Shown in pieces: positions 47,790 to 60,823 of a stretch of DNA of 64,000 nt. The position numbers and the translations under genes are program-made. The first letter of the stretch is position 1, and each line of letters opens with the position of its first letter. The notes beneath the pieces are model-generated. The model was not told where the DNA came from. It worked only from the letters and a program-made list of their open reading frames with translations, and ran no database searches. The stretch spans positions 96,290,356 to 96,354,355 of the forward strand of contig OW240917.1 in NCBI GenBank assembly GCA_933207985.1, in the 5' to 3' direction. This stretch comes from Pelobates cultripes (taxonomy: Eukaryota; Chordata; Amphibia; Anura; Pelobatidae).

Positions 47790-49826
47790 GAGGGGCCTGA
47801 CAACCAAGATGGCCGGACGTGCTCTCTAAGAGCTCCTGCACCGGAGGGCACAAAAATGCCAATACTAACAAGCTTAACCGAGCCAACAGCCCATGGTGCT
47901 CAGAAAACAATACAGAACCTCACTGAGACCAAAATGGTACTAATCAAGCATCGAAACTATTCACGAGCACATGACCCGGCCATGCGGCCTACACTGAAGC
48001 GGAGCCTAGGGCCTGGGGGAAATGGCCGATCGCCCGGCACGGGATCCGCTCACAAGCATGGCTTACACAATGCCCAGCTACCCCCCCCCCCTCTGGACCG
48101 GCGGGGGATATCCCGGTCCTCGCTGGGGACGGTTACCCCCACAATGTGACACAAACAAACGACAACACTTGATAGCACCCGGGGCAGTCTGGGCCCACGC
48201 AAGATGGCACATCAGACACGACCTGTAACAAACAGTGTCCCGGCCATGCCACCCGCTCACACGCAAGAATTCTATGACCGGCTAAGCACCAGCCTATGGA
48301 ATAAGCTAAGCACCAGGAGATGGATCTACAGGCTAGTGATTAAAGAAGCAACAGCGTGAATTCATCCTGCCACCCGACGCATCCTATGCGGACACCCACC
48401 CAGAGCCCCCAGAGCGGCCCTCAGACAGAAACGAGGAAGGAGGCCAGGGCGGCGGGACAAGGAGGCAGGCCTCGCGGGCGACAACACTGGCCCTCACGCA
48501 CACCAGCACAGGACCACCAAGCACACTCGATCCACTTACTTCTCAGCGGCATTCAAAGCCTCCGACCACAGCTACACACCCAGGAGCCACGCCGACAGCA
48601 GTGACGCTAACCGGCGAACAACACAGCCACCCACCAGGGACAAACAGGGATGGAGAGCTCTCCTAAAAGACGGTGCCCCGCTAAGGTACCTACCACATCA
48701 GCGCTCTGGTCCCACCTGCCAACACTTCAGAGCCGGTGTCGGCTGATTAAAGCGGAATGCCTCAGAGACACTCTGTGCCCCAGCAGACCCTACAGTAGAG
48801 TCACTGCAAGATCCCACCGCACAGTCTGTTTCACAATACAGCCAGAACTGGCCCCAGTAACTCACAACAGAGACACTACTAACAGCACTATCTTTTAGTT
48901 GCCCACAACAGCAGTGGAGCGAGCAATATTATATACTAACCCAGGCAATTAGCTCGCTAAACACAGCTCAAATACCAACTACTTATTCAATGCAACTGTT
49001 TCTTCATGCATGCCAGTAATATCCTTTTCAAAATGTGCAGACTTTACTAACTGCTCTAAAGTGTTATATCTAGGAACCCACTCGATAACTTAAACGTGTA
49101 CCTTCCAGCGATGTTAATTTGTGTTATGATAAGTTAGGAAAACATATATGCAAAGTTAATCTGTATTGTTTATAGCCACACAAAAATGTACCTGACCTAC
49201 CAAGTACCTATGCGTTATACAAGCGAAGGTTGTAAACCTATGCACTTCAAAAATAAGCTGATGTTGTCTAACTGATGTTATCTAGCATAGCCTATAATCC
49301 AACATACTTAAGCCATACTAATTTCTAGCTCCATGTTAATAGTGAGCATGTTCGCTAATCCCTTTCAGTTTGTATAGCCTGTTCAACGGTTTACAGCGAA
49401 AACCTACTCAGCTAAGCTAGAAACAGATAATACTTAAATTCCAATTGTTATGTTTAAACGTCATGTCATCTAATAACAAAAATTCTACATCCTCATCGTC
49501 TAAAGAAACGACTTAGACATGCCATTATTGCAGGTACTCACAGCGTGTATTAAGTACACAGCAAACAGAATATGGTACCTGAATGTAATCTTATCTAGGA
49601 GTCTTTATTATCAGGAAATGCTCATTGTCTAGCAAATACTATACCTGTTATCCACCTATAGTCTAAACTTGTTAATATATTATAAAATTAGGTTGATAAT
49701 CCTAGGAGATTTCTGTAATCTGTTATAGTGACCCTAATCTGTACAACTCTTGCAAGTCTCCCTCCCCTTTTTTGTGTACCACCATAATCACATGCCTCAA
49801 TAAAATAAAGAATAAAAAAAAAAAAA
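47790..49826 (+). mobile_element. 2.04-kb L1-like non-autonomous retroelement
   Basis: The element starts GGAGGGGCCTGACAACCAAG and contains CCAAGATGGCCG about 15 bases in, a YY1-type site placed as in L1 promoters. The first 1.1 kb is CpG-rich and without a long frame; the latter half is AT-rich. It ends CCTCAATAAAATAAAG and a poly(A) tail, followed by the right duplication. No endonuclease or RT is present, so it must have used L1 machinery in trans. Its 48085-48127 segment recurs inverted at 29207-29245. Confidence 0.85.
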
Positions 49827-49837
49827 GTGTTGATCTG
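49827..49837. repeat. Right target-site duplication
   Basis: GTGTTGATCTG directly after the poly(A) tail. Confidence 0.85.
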
Positions 49838-50660
49838 CTGCAGTGAGGAATGCGAGGCATGTGTCTCTGTGCTAGAATTAAGGTATATTTCATTATTATT
49901 CTTTTTTTTTTTTTTGGAGGGTGGGGATTGAATCTAAAAATATACACAGACTCAAAGGGCTAATCTTTTTATTCAGCATAGTTTGCTTATCATTTTCATG
50001 AAACCTGTAAATGCCACGCCCAGCATGAGATGCACCGAATGAAATGTGTATTGGAGGAACTATATGTGGTTATCCCATCTCTGGGTCTATTTTCCATTTC
50101 AGTAGTGCAAGGGGATGCAGAAAATGATAAAGATACTGAAGAAAGAGAACCCAGATTTAAAATGAAGCCAATAGAACTGTGACGCAATTATTATCTGGCA
50201 CATTAGTTTCTCTCTCTTAGTTTTTCTCTTATTATCTGTGTGGATTGAGGTATTCCCTTTGCACATATGCAAGATGATTAATGCACCAGTAAAGTTAATT
50301 TTTTTTAATGAAAGTGCAGCTCACGTGTTTTATTAAATTTATAGTCCAGCATTAACAATTTATCTATTTCTACCTACATTTTTAAATTCATTTTAATTTC
50401 AGTTTAAATTCTCAACAATTCTCTCGTTAGTAAAAAAAAAAAAAGCCTTATCGTGAATATTTATATGAAGGAAGGGAAGCACGTCTAGGGGCATATTTTA
50501 CCAAAAAGCATTTCAGGCATATTTCAAATAGAGATTTTTTAACTAAATCCTAAAGAATGCAAGCACTTGTAAAATGTATTGCGGGTGGTCATTTAGTCAT
50601 TATTTTGGTGCTTTCATCCCTGGTGAAGTCCCCTTAATTGGACCTTTCAGATTGGGAGGA
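49838..50660. other. AT-rich intron
   Basis: Nothing recognised apart from a T-run at 49900. Confidence 0.4.
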
Positions 50661-50664
50661 AAAC

Positions 50665-50845
50665 ACAGACATAGTTATTTACTAAAGTGTAAATTAAAAA
50701 TGAATTCAAAGTGATTTGGAAATTTAAGGGCAAAATAGCAAACTGGACAAATTGTCTAAGCCACACATGCTTTCAGTTCAGCTATGCTGGTCTTGCAATT
50801 TCAATTCACTTTGAATTTGCTTTGAATCTTTGCTTTAGAAAATAG
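50665..50845. mobile_element. AAGTGAATT-type MITE copy
   Basis: Runs from TAGTTATTTACTAAAGTG to CTTTGCTTTAGAAAATAGCC, inverted arms with GAATTCAAAGTGATT and AATTCACTTTGAATTTG. Confidence 0.65.
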
Positions 50846-52539
50846 CCAAGACAGTAAAATGAAACTCAGACAATTAAAAAAAAAATGTAAAGTTGGCCAG
50901 GTTTACGTGAGAGTTAATTGACTAGTTGGACAAGTGAAAACTTGACCTCTCCACTTTCTAAATGGTCATTAAAAATCTGAAAGGTTATGTTACTAAACAG
51001 CTTTTCTACTCAGTCAAGGTGCCAAAAACACAACTACTACAAGCTATCAAGAGAACAGCTGCCATCGTAGGTCCTTGAAAAATCAAAAAGATATGTGTAG
51101 GTTTTACTGCACTGCAACAACAGGGCATTTCAATTAACCCCTGGACCACACAAGGAAACTGTTAACTTCCAAACTAAAAGACAAATATATGATCATATTT
51201 ACAACCTTGTCATTCTTCCACACTGCCATTCAATTAAACTAAACTGCACTGTGTAATGAAACACTCGGAGGACAAACCTGACAAGCTTGTAGCCCAGAAT
51301 AAAGGAAGAGGTAATAGGGAATAGGATATTTAATCCTTTGTCTTGCTGAGAGAGGGGGCTGAAGCTCTTGTACTGATTGAGTTAAAGAAAGAAACATTTT
51401 TATTTTTTATTTAAACCAATGATCTGCAAGGTGGTTCCAAAATATTATACTTAAATGCACCGTTAACCTCCTGGTGTTTCTCTTTTCTATAAATTATGTA
51501 TTTGTATTGAATTCTAACTTTTCTAACATTTTGATACTTTGACAACAGACTCCTATTAATTTCTGTGTTATAAATATTTAGATTAATTTAGCATTTTAAG
51601 ATGATTGATATTTGTTTTAAAAAAATACTTTTTAAATAACCTTTTATTTCCTTTATTCCATCAAATACAAATTGCATTTAAAAATACGTTATTCTTACTT
51701 GTTAGCGATCTTTCATATGTATATTTTCTTTAAGAAAAATGACAGCTAACTTTACTAAGTACTCTTTAGTATATCCACCTTTACAATAGTTTGTTTGAAA
51801 CATTTACTATATTGTCAGGGTTATCTCTTACAATTTTCACTTAATAAATACATCTTCCAAAGCATTCACTATAGAGACACCAATAGAAAAAAAAAAAAAA
51901 GAATTAAATCAAGCGCCATAAATATATACCATTGTGTCATTAGCAAGAAGTCACTGATTGTCCACTTTACATAAACACGTTAAGAGATTTCTTTTTAAAT
52001 GCTGTTAACAGAACAGATCGTCAAACATTGTCACTAATAGAATAGAATCACCATGGAAATGAAAGGTATTATTACACTGATCAAACTAATTTTAATAGAG
52101 GTTACAATACAGAACTTTGCTCCACCATTTTTCTTAGCAACACTTTCATAAAATGTCCACTACGTGCAACAACTCCAAACTAACCACCTGTTATTTAGTT
52201 AGGAGTAAGATTTAGTTAGGAGTAAGATTTTTTTTTTTTTCCCACATGCCTTTGGCATGGTTCTGGCTAACTACAAAGGAAGGACTAACAAAGGAGTGAG
52301 CAAAAGGTAAGAACACCATGTGTTGTAGATATAAAGTGACAAATAAGCTAAACTGTGTTTAGCTGCATTACTAGTGACTCCCAGTAGCACTGTTAACTTG
52401 TCTCATGTGAAATAACACCTACTTTTTAAACAAGCTTTAAGAATATCATACAGAGGATACAATACACTTACTATTAGGCAGACTGAAAACTTTTACAAAA
52501 AATGAGGATGAAAAATTATACAAAATCCCAACAATATAA
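50846..52539. other. AT-rich intron
   Basis: No element recognised. Block 51900-52150 is repeat-free and could be a conserved non-coding element; only an alignment could tell. Confidence 0.35.
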
Positions 52540-52542
52540 CAG

Positions 52543-52700
52543 AGTCATTCACTGAGGTAAGGCTTTGAAGTGAAGTAAATTTAAAAATTTAGGCCAAAGT
52601 AGCCAAATTGGAAGAACAGCGGAGAATGTATCCAGTTTGGTTATTTTACCCTTAAATTAGAAATAATTTGAACTCCATATGAATTCTCACTTAATACCAC
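52543..52700. mobile_element. AAGTGAATT-type MITE copy
   Basis: Runs from GAGTCATTCACTGAGGTAAG to AATTCTCACTTAATACCACT; arms contain TTTAGGCCAAAGTAGCC and TTACCCTTAAATTAG. Confidence 0.55.
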
Positions 52701-54341
52701 TGTATGTTTTAATGTCTGTTGGTTTTGAAAGTAAGGTCAGGGGGCTTGATTCAGCATATTGTCCAAAATTCATACTGATTTGATGGCTGAATAAAAAATG
52801 TGCACACATTTATAAAATGCATTTGTATATGGAAATAGAAATTAATTGCTGAAAGTTGTTCTTTCTAAATTTTACACTTGGAGGTTAATGTAGATTTGTT
52901 TAGATAGAATGTTAGCCTTCCCCAATGTGGACATATGATAAGAATGCCACTAGAGCTCCAATAGGAACTTTTATACTTATAGCAGTATGTGTGTGTGTTT
53001 GTGTGTATACGTAATATGTGTATAAATAGGTATACACAAATAGAATAGAAATAGGTAGCAAAATAGAATAGAGCTCTTAGGGCTTATTCTTGCAGAATAA
53101 TACTTAAAAATTCAGGGCAACATTTCAGAACTTTAATCAGGACAAAGACAGCTTTCTATGTTAAACAGAAACATTGACCTAAAAAAAAATCAGTTTTATT
53201 CTACGATAAGAAGACATAGGAGTGCTATCTCTGGGCTGTATTTACAATTTTGTTGTTTGCTGTAATTCTGCATTCTAAAGCACACTACTTAAATGACACC
53301 TCCACATTTGCTGACATGCACAGTGCATGGTGACTTCACACGCAACACAGACATGTCTGAGAGGCTCTTATACTTGCTTATTTGTGTGGTTTAAGGGAAA
53401 GCTGTATTAAAAGGCTAATTACCTCCACACCAGACAGAGGAGCAATATAGCCCTTGCTTTAATGTTTATAACCTCTCAAACAAAGCATCCTCTGTCCCAT
53501 TTACTATGCACACTATGGAAATATACACCAGAAAAAAGGTTTTTGTAATATGTAAGGCTTTTTTTCAATTTACATATTTTTTTTGCAAGCAAAAATTATT
53601 TCCTGAAAGAGCGTGATGTGTTACATTGTTTAGGCTAACTTAGAGAAAAAAACCCCCACCAATATTGGTGTCTAAATGTAATGGCTACAAAAGCCTAAAA
53701 TTGGTTTAGCACATGGGTGTGAAATAGCCTACCACATAGGAGATATTATTATTTAGTGTCATTGACTATCACAAATGATCTATAGTATAGTTTTAGTCAA
53801 CTTGCAAACATGTGACACGTTTAATTCCAATAAAATAAAAATTGCAGTTTAATATATATTTTTTCATCACATTCTGCAATACAGTTGTTCTGGAAGTGGT
53901 TACTTCCTCAAAACAAATGTCACTTGAAGAACATTCGCTCATCTCTAGTGTCAGGTTCTCCAAAGCTCTTTACAAATGACAGGTAAGGTGACATAGTTAA
54001 ATCTCAGATTTCATGAGTAGAATTTTGATTAGGTTCAACATCCATAGTTTACAGAAACCAAGATAACTTTCAACATTCCCTAAAATCTGTAGATGAAATA
54101 CTTTTCTGTCCACTCATATACATCATAAACAATTTTTAAATGTACTAGTGTGTATTTTATAATATATTCATAGTATCTTATACCTGATGGCTTATACATT
54201 GGTAGTCTTCAGCATCACCACAAATTCATTATTTTATATTACAGTTTCTTCGAAACCCACCAACACAACACATCACATCATGAACATGTTAATAAACAGA
54301 CCATTTTTTCACGCAGTCAAGCCATTTATAAGCTTGTAAGA
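52701..54341. other. AT-rich intron next to the exon donor
   Basis: No further exon on the minus strand was recognised; contains a TG-rich run at 52986-53008. Confidence 0.4.
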
Positions 54342-54347
54342 CTGTAC
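54342..54347 (-). other. 5' splice donor
   Basis: On the minus strand the exon ends AGAG and the intron starts GTACAG, a good match to the consensus donor. After the donor the open frame reads through a non-homologous stretch to a stop, which supports the boundary being at the conserved YSDR residues. Confidence 0.85.
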
Positions 54348-54514
54348 CTCTGTCACTGTAGTCATCAACCAAGATGATTTCCTCAATCAAGCTGTCAGGC
54401 GTTCTGTTAATCACACTGTGCAGGGTTCTCAGCAGTGATGTCCATCCTTCATTATGGAATGGGATAATTATGCTAGTGTTTGGCAGCTTTTCCAAATAAA
54501 ACTTGTGCTTACAG
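54348..54514 (-). CDS. GALNTL6: Internal exon of polypeptide GalNAc-transferase (GALNTL6-like)
   Basis: This exon encodes 55 complete residues plus one base at each end (enters in phase 2, leaves in phase 1; 167 nt). Seen in the translation: a Cys-Lys-His-Lys start, then [15 protein letters not shown], a Leu/Arg-rich helix ([14 protein letters not shown]), and [11 protein letters not shown]. These are the first beta-alpha-beta units of the GT-A fold of family GT27, which transfers GalNAc from UDP-GalNAc to Ser/Thr of mucin-type glycoproteins in the Golgi; the VDD strand helps bind the nucleotide sugar. The catalytic DxH motif and the lectin domain must lie in other exons outside the window. 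The PFHNEGW and INRTP wording separates it from GALNT1, 2, 7, 11 and 17 and places it in the GALNT10/GALNTL6 pair; INRTP favours GALNTL6. The reading frame continues open past both splice sites, but that extra peptide is intronic. Family call very secure; paralogue call about 75 percent. Confidence 0.93.
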
Positions 54515-54540
54515 CTGACAAAAAAAACAAACAAGACAGA
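54515..54540 (-). other. 3' splice acceptor with polypyrimidine tract
   Basis: On the minus strand a run of about 25 bases that is nearly all T/C, with eight consecutive T, ends in GTCAG directly before the exon's first base at 54514. The phase it implies (one base completing the previous codon) fits a preceding Asn or similar codon before the conserved Cys. Confidence 0.9.
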
Positions 54541-55109
54541 AAACATAATGAAAATAAATACACTTTCTGCTTTGTTACCTAAAAATACACAAGGTAGTGA
54601 ATTGCAACTCATGAATGATAATTATATAAGCATCTTAGATTCAGTTGAGCCTGTCATATCATAGAAATGCAGCAAGGATTATTCTTCCTTTAAATCTTGA
54701 GAATTACATGTGTGTTTAGACTAGCAGTTATTAATCAATAGCAATAAAAAAGAACATTCAGGGAGCTTCATGTTGCATTTGTCGTAGGTTTATTGCGGGT
54801 ATAAATGTGTAGCTTGTGTTTTATTTCTTGTTTTTTAAGAAACTGAGGGGCTAATGTTTTCAGACAGGAAATGCATAAAGCTCTGTGATGTGCTAGTTTG
54901 TGGTGCTCCCAATAAATATGAAATCATATCATGGCACTGTGATAATTCCAGACAAGACTGCCAGGCTTATTCACTTTGTAATATGTGCAATAGGGAAGAC
55001 AGTGTTCCAATGTTCAGTGCAGTGCAACAGAACTCAATCCAACTCCGTACTTTACTAAAAAGAAAAGAATGCAATTCTCATTAGATTTGCTGATGGTTGA
55101 ATCCAAGGA

Positions 55110-55232
55110 TAGGCTACCTTTGGCACTCCAGATGTTGTAGACTACATCTCTTATAATGCTCTTACAGCCAAAATGCTGTCAAAATATCAGGGGAGATGTA
55201 GTCTACATGTTCTGGAGTGCCAAAGATTGCTT
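55110..55232. mobile_element. Palindromic MITE
   Basis: The left end CTACCTTTGGCACTCCAG and its inverted copy CTGGAGTGCCAAAGATTGC flank a short centre; inner arms AGACTACAT and ATGTAGTCT also pair. This palindrome type is very frequent in frog genomes (general knowledge, not checked here). Confidence 0.8.
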
Positions 55233-58200
55233 TCCCCTGGTTTAATCTGTACATAGGTGAGTCATATGACAAAGAAGATTGGAATGGTGGTAGATCCATT
55301 TTCAAGGCCAACATTGCTGAAGTGGAACATGTCCTAGGTTAGTTATATTTCTAGTACAATTCTGTGCTGAATTCTAGACAATTGACAGACTAGTTAATAA
55401 CCCATTTTTGGGGAACATAGCATGCTCACTGCGCTGTTATGACATGGACCTCCACAATCTCACAAACACAAGTTTAGATTGATATTTTGGTGATACCCAG
55501 GAGTTAGCATAAAAAATAGGGACATTTTTGACCCTTCTTGCCCCTCATTATGGAGTTCTGTATCAGTATACAAAAACCTCTGTGCTAATTATTTATGTGG
55601 CACTGGATGAGTTGTACGGTAGCAGTGTATTATGTATTTATTATGAAAAATATGGGTGTTGTTTTAAATGGATGCTGATAATGAACCATACTACTTTATT
55701 CTGTTTTAAAAATTAAACAGGCCTTAAAACGTTTTGTTTGCAGGTCATTTTATAAACTTGCACATTCAATTATATAAAAAACGAAACAAGCAAATTTGAT
55801 GTGGATATCTTCATGAGCCAAGTATAGGTCACTCAGGCATGCCTAGTTTAATGCAGTATATTAAATGTGCCAGTTTTTTAAAGTAAGCCATTCTCTTATG
55901 TTCCTGAAATAAATCCATATTTACGATTTCCTTACATACTCCATTACAGATGAACAAACACAGTGCTCTAAACCAAGTATTTTTTGATATAGGAGAAATC
56001 CTGGCTTTCTAACATCATATAGATGTATTGTATATGCTGCACTTAAAAATAAACAGTGATTTACATTAATAATACATGTATTCTGATAAAGCCCTGATAT
56101 CAAAAATATAGAACAGGACGTTAAGGCTGAAATATCACATTTGGTGCCTGAGGCATTGTAATACTTAAAAAATACACACATATCACACTACAGCATATAA
56201 ATGTGTCTGTGATTCAGCCACAAGTGTTTTAAAGTCAGCAGAACTAATGGCTGCCTAAATATCTTTCTATAAAACCTGCACTATTTTGCATTGTAATACA
56301 AAAACTAGTAAAAGTTCACTCTTCACCTCCAAAATATATTTTTTAATGTAATAATCTTTCCACTAAATAGATTTTTTTTTTTAATGAAGTAACAAAAACA
56401 ACAACAATCTCTATCTCTATAAAATACAAGAAAACAGGTTGCACCAAAAGGTGTAAAAAAATTCGTAAGCATCTGAATGTCCGAATGGAATGAAATTCGT
56501 AAAAATTTACATTCGGAACGAAACTAATTGCACGTCTAGAGATTTTGGCGATAGCAAAACATGACTGTGCTTTAATATGTTATAGCTCTCCATGATAGCT
56601 TTACTCACAACCTGTCATTCACACACCCTGTTATGCTCGTACCCTGATACTCTGTTTTCTATCACTCTCACTCCCTGCCTCCAAGCCACCCATTACTTTG
56701 AATCCCTGTCACCCCAAACTTGTCATTCCAACATCTGTCACGATGTAAAATACATACTATAAAATATGCTCAAATCTGGATTTCATTCACAGACCTAAGA
56801 AAAATTACTTTTCATTTAATCATAGTGAAAGATTACTGAATTATTCAGAACAGCAAAGTGGTGGTATGAAAATTGACATAATGGTGCATAACTCTTTTTC
56901 TCATTTCAGGCAATGGATTCACAATTCATTAAAGAAGGGATCTAACTTACCCTTGAAAATATATTCCTTCATTTACAGACCAAAGGCGATGATATGGGCA
57001 GACTAACAATAATTGCCAAGATCTTTTTATTCTAATCTCTTGTTTGTTATAGAAATGTTACTATAAATGGTCTGATTTTGTTTATAACATAATTATATTT
57101 TATATTATCCAATACACACATACAAAATTACTCCTGCGCAGCAGCAATGATTATAGTACACATCAGCCCCAGTAGCTACTATAAATACAAAGAAAAAGAT
57201 TCCTATGCACGTTCAAATACTTAGAGTGTTTTTTATTACTCTTTAGCGTTATCACAATTAATCTTGCGCAGGATTTAATTTTGTATGTTGTATTTGCTTT
57301 TGTATTACACAGCCATGTTATGGTGCTGCCACCCACCCAGTGTTTTTCCGATTAAGGGTTATTAAGTGTGCAGGGGTTTAGAAAAATACTCATCTGTTTT
57401 ATCAGCGATTTTACCATCAGCTTAAAGAAGCATGGTGAATTGCTAGTATAAGACTGACCTAAGACATTTGCCTTAATGAGCTTACCCTTTAATGGCCTTT
57501 GGAGTGATACTAAAATCCCTCCAGTTATTTAAATGTGCATAGGAATTTGAGATAGTGCACAAGTCCATTTTTCTTTGGTTTTATTACATTAGCCAATACT
57601 TATACCCACCAATGTTTATGCCATGGATGAAAAAATAGATTAATTTTATATTTTAATCATATGGGGAAAACTGATGTGCCAACTTAAATTCATATCCTAA
57701 CTATGCAATCCGTTTTAAGTTATATGTTGCAGTTTATTTTTAATCAAATGAAACTCAGCAGTGAAGGGGTAAACTAGAAAAATAGCAAATTCTCATGAAA
57801 TACAGAATTATGGCAATTAACAGACTTGTATAAGCAGGTATGATTCATTTTCTTTATGTCTATGACTACATCTATTCAATTAAAACAGAATCATCCGATA
57901 ATCAGCCTGCTCGTCTACATGGTATGGACAATTTAGCAAACACTTATGTTGCATTAATGCTAAATTTCTTATAATTATACAATTAAAATCTTCTTAAACA
58001 TGGTTTGTTGAGCTGAGAATGGGTAACATTCATTTTCCAATTATTTCTTATTGTTATCTACGGACTACATAAACCTTTCTTACACTGACTTCTTTACGCC
58101 TAGAAAATCTTTCGCAACATGACAGTTGCCTTAAGGGTAAGAGGAGCTCACAGATGCTAGCAATATAATTTGTAGGATATAATGAATCGGTAACTGGCTT

Positions 58201-58580
58201 TGGCCCGAATCAACCCTTTCTTATATGCCAATATATGGTAAGCATCCAGTAATCTGCTGAGAGAGCACATTGGACTCAAACGATGGATAGGGTCATGACT
58301 AGTCATTTATTTTTAACTATTATTGATTAAAAGCATAGCCTAGGTAATACTAAAAAGCAACGGTAATCTAATAGTTGTTGAATGGAAATAGTGAAATTTA
58401 TCATGTTTTATAGCTCAGAGTCCACACACTTACTAACAAAATATATGAAATATATGCCAAACGTGGGCATTGTGTACCAGGGCAGAAAAAAATTCAAAGA
58501 AGAAAAGACATGATATCGATTAAAACCAAGTTTTGCTCAAAGAAGGCTTTTTGACTAAAGAATAAATTGTGGTTAATTTT
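55233..58580. other. AT-rich intron
   Basis: No exon preceding 54514 was recognised in this stretch. Confidence 0.4.
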
Positions 58581-58584
58581 TATT

Positions 58585-59092
58585 AAAGAAACACTTTAGT
58601 GTCAGGAATACAATCGTATATCCATGACACTATTGTGCTGAAATACATGTTTAGCTCTATTTCCCCACTCTCTGTTGAGATAAAAAGGTATTAAATTTAC
58701 CTTTTCTCCACCACCACACTGGTGCAGCTGAGAAAATCATAGCTGAGAAAATCGATCTTGATGATCTCAGCCTCCCAATGTTTTCCAATAGGAAAGCATT
58801 GGATTCGCTTTTGCTGCACATATTCGGTAAAATGCTGCACTTTGCCAATCAGCATCTCCTCATAGAGATGTTTTGAAGCTATGCATCTCTATGGGGAATG
58901 TTCAGCGCCTCCACGCAGAGAACGGAGACTCAAAATGTATGTCCTACACACTGTGCAGCACTGAACCATCTGAGTGACAGCCACTACAGGTGTTCCTAGG
59001 CAGCATGGTAGACACTGCCTTTTTTGCTAAGACTGCAGGGACGTGTTATAGACACCAGAACCACTACATTAAATGGTTGTCCCTTTAGTTGT
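58585..59092. mobile_element. AAAGG-type MITE, about 0.5 kb
   Basis: Left end AAAGAAACACTTTAGTGTCA; right end ATGGTTGTCCCTTT preceded by CACCAGAACCACTACATT, inverted relative to each other. The inside has further hairpin arms (AGTGTCAGGAATAC, 58598). Same general class as 5503-5996. Confidence 0.6.
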
Positions 59093-59140
59093 GACTTTAG
59101 TGACCTTTAACATGTTTATGATACCAAAAATAATACATTC

Positions 59141-59303
59141 AGGGTTAATCACTAAAGTGAGAATTACTTTAAAGAATTTCAAATGTAAGGTAAAAGTAGC
59201 TGAAAAGGAAACTCATTTTCAGGTATGCTTCCTTTGTCTTTGTCCTTAAATCTGAAATTCACTCTGAAATTCACTTTGAATTCTCAGTTTAGTGAATAAC
59301 CCT
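59141..59303. mobile_element. AAGTGAATT-type MITE, best preserved copy
   Basis: Starts AGGGTTAATCACTAAAGTGA and ends CAGTTTAGTGAATAACCCT, an almost complete inverted match, with GAATT words along both arms. Confidence 0.8.
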
Positions 59304-59487
59304 GATTGTGTTTTGTCTTGTTTCCAAGTATGATGCATAATTTGGTTATATATATTTAAATGTTGATGTTTGGTGGTAAATCCACAAATAAAAAAAACAA
59401 AACATTGAATAATACCCCAACATGTGCCTTGCTGTTATTGCTGCATTTGTTGATTTGATATTGAATATTTACGCATATATGGGATAG

Positions 59488-59610
59488 GCATAAGGCTATC
59501 CTAGCTGCAAGATAAGGCCAGGGACTAATGAAAGTATTTAGAAATTTGGGCAGACTAGGTGGGCCGAATGGTTCTTATCTGCCGTCACGTTCTATGTTTC
59601 TATGTTTCTG
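59488..59610 (+). mobile_element. CR1-like 3' tail
   Basis: Contains GGGCAGACTAGGTGGGCCGA, then ATCTGCCGTCACG and the 8-mer repeats TTCTATGTTTCTATG. It matches the tail of 37115-37382, with only the last coding bases left. Confidence 0.85.
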
Positions 59611-60823
59611 TACACAGCTAATGTGTAATAGTGGGTAATAGAGTGCTCATTTACTTTATTTTTTAAGCATAATTATTGTGTTATTGTATCCATAAAACCA
59701 ATACGAAGGTGGCTTATGAATTCAAAGTGCAGCCAGTTTATCATTAACTAGAGTAGAGTTACCTTTGGAGGTGTCTATTGATATACTAACAGTTTCAGCA
59801 GTCACCTTGTCTGAAAGATAATAAAAAGTACTGTTTGATTTCCAACAGCTGGTGTTTTAGTACAGACTGGTTTTCTCCAATAGCAAATTATACCTTCAAT
59901 TTTCTCCAAAAGCTTCTGTCTTGGACATTTAACTTAAATACATTGAACATAAACACCCTTATTTATGGAATCACAGTAAAAGAAAAGTGAATAGAATATG
60001 CAAAATGTCTGTAGTTCTAGATCTGATGTGTGTATACAGAATGCTGGCAAAGTTTTTTCAAGTTCTATTAAATATTATGTTCATGAGATCCTTGTGCCAC
60101 AAACTAACATGACTGTATGGTCATTGTGTATATTATACAAATGTGTTGTGTGTAGTTATTAAGTAAACTGAAATATTTTACACATCTTTTGTTACTGTGG
60201 TCCAAAACACAAACAAAGTTTAGGTGTTAATGCAATGTATAGCAGGGAGCATAATCCTGATAATAATATATAATGCATAGTGAAGTATGTAGTATGGAAA
60301 ATACTACTGTTGATTGGTTCTGGAAACATAAAGGGTTAATTCCACCAAAAACAGCAGGACTGGGCACTAGGACCACTTTGGATGTGCTTTGTGCATGGTA
60401 TGTTTGAGGGGTTAGGCCATCAGTCAGCCTGGCCACCTACTTTGATAGATGAGCCCACCACCTCTGACAGGTTGGTTCTCTTCCATGCCCACATGGTAAG
60501 AACTAATTGGGCATCCAGAGAGAGGGCAGGTCACTATTCTTGTCATCCCAGTAGCTAAGAGGGGGCAACACAAGGGGAAAAGGTAAACGCTGACCAATTT
60601 GGAGGCACTACTCTCCTTTCTGTTGCTTGCTGTTTAAATGGGTCCAACTATACACCCTGGTGCTTCTGCCCAAAAGGCAGATAATGATCTGCTGCTGCTG
60701 GGAGTTGACAACAGCTGAGTCTCCTGCTCCGCCTCTTTCTCTTTTGTTGCCAGCCATGCACCATTTCAGTTCGGTTTCTCCCGCCAAGTTGGCAAACTGT
60801 TCATTCTGAATGTCAGTAACTCT
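59611..60823. other. AT-rich intron
   Basis: No element or exon recognised; 60330-60800 is GC-richer and may be an unclassified repeat. Confidence 0.35.

Larger units (their letters stand above)
1..54347 (-). other. Downstream intron of the GALNT gene
   Basis: Everything below the exon donor is read as a single intron because no further GalNAc-transferase exon (for example one carrying the KKREGLIRTR segment or the DxH motif) was recognised on the minus strand. It is at least 54 kb long and runs off the window. It holds most of the mobile elements listed separately. A very short or divergent exon could have been missed. Confidence 0.7.

Noticed and set aside
47856..48149. 97-codon frame in the L1-like element as an ORF1
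   Set aside because: No coiled coil or RNA-recognition motif; sits in the CpG-rich promoter-like region, so more likely 5' UTR.
54349..54514. Exon belonging to GALNT10 rather than GALNTL6
   Set aside because: GALNT10 remains possible, but the INRTP and SLI wording fits GALNTL6 better; decided by paralogue-level alignment only.
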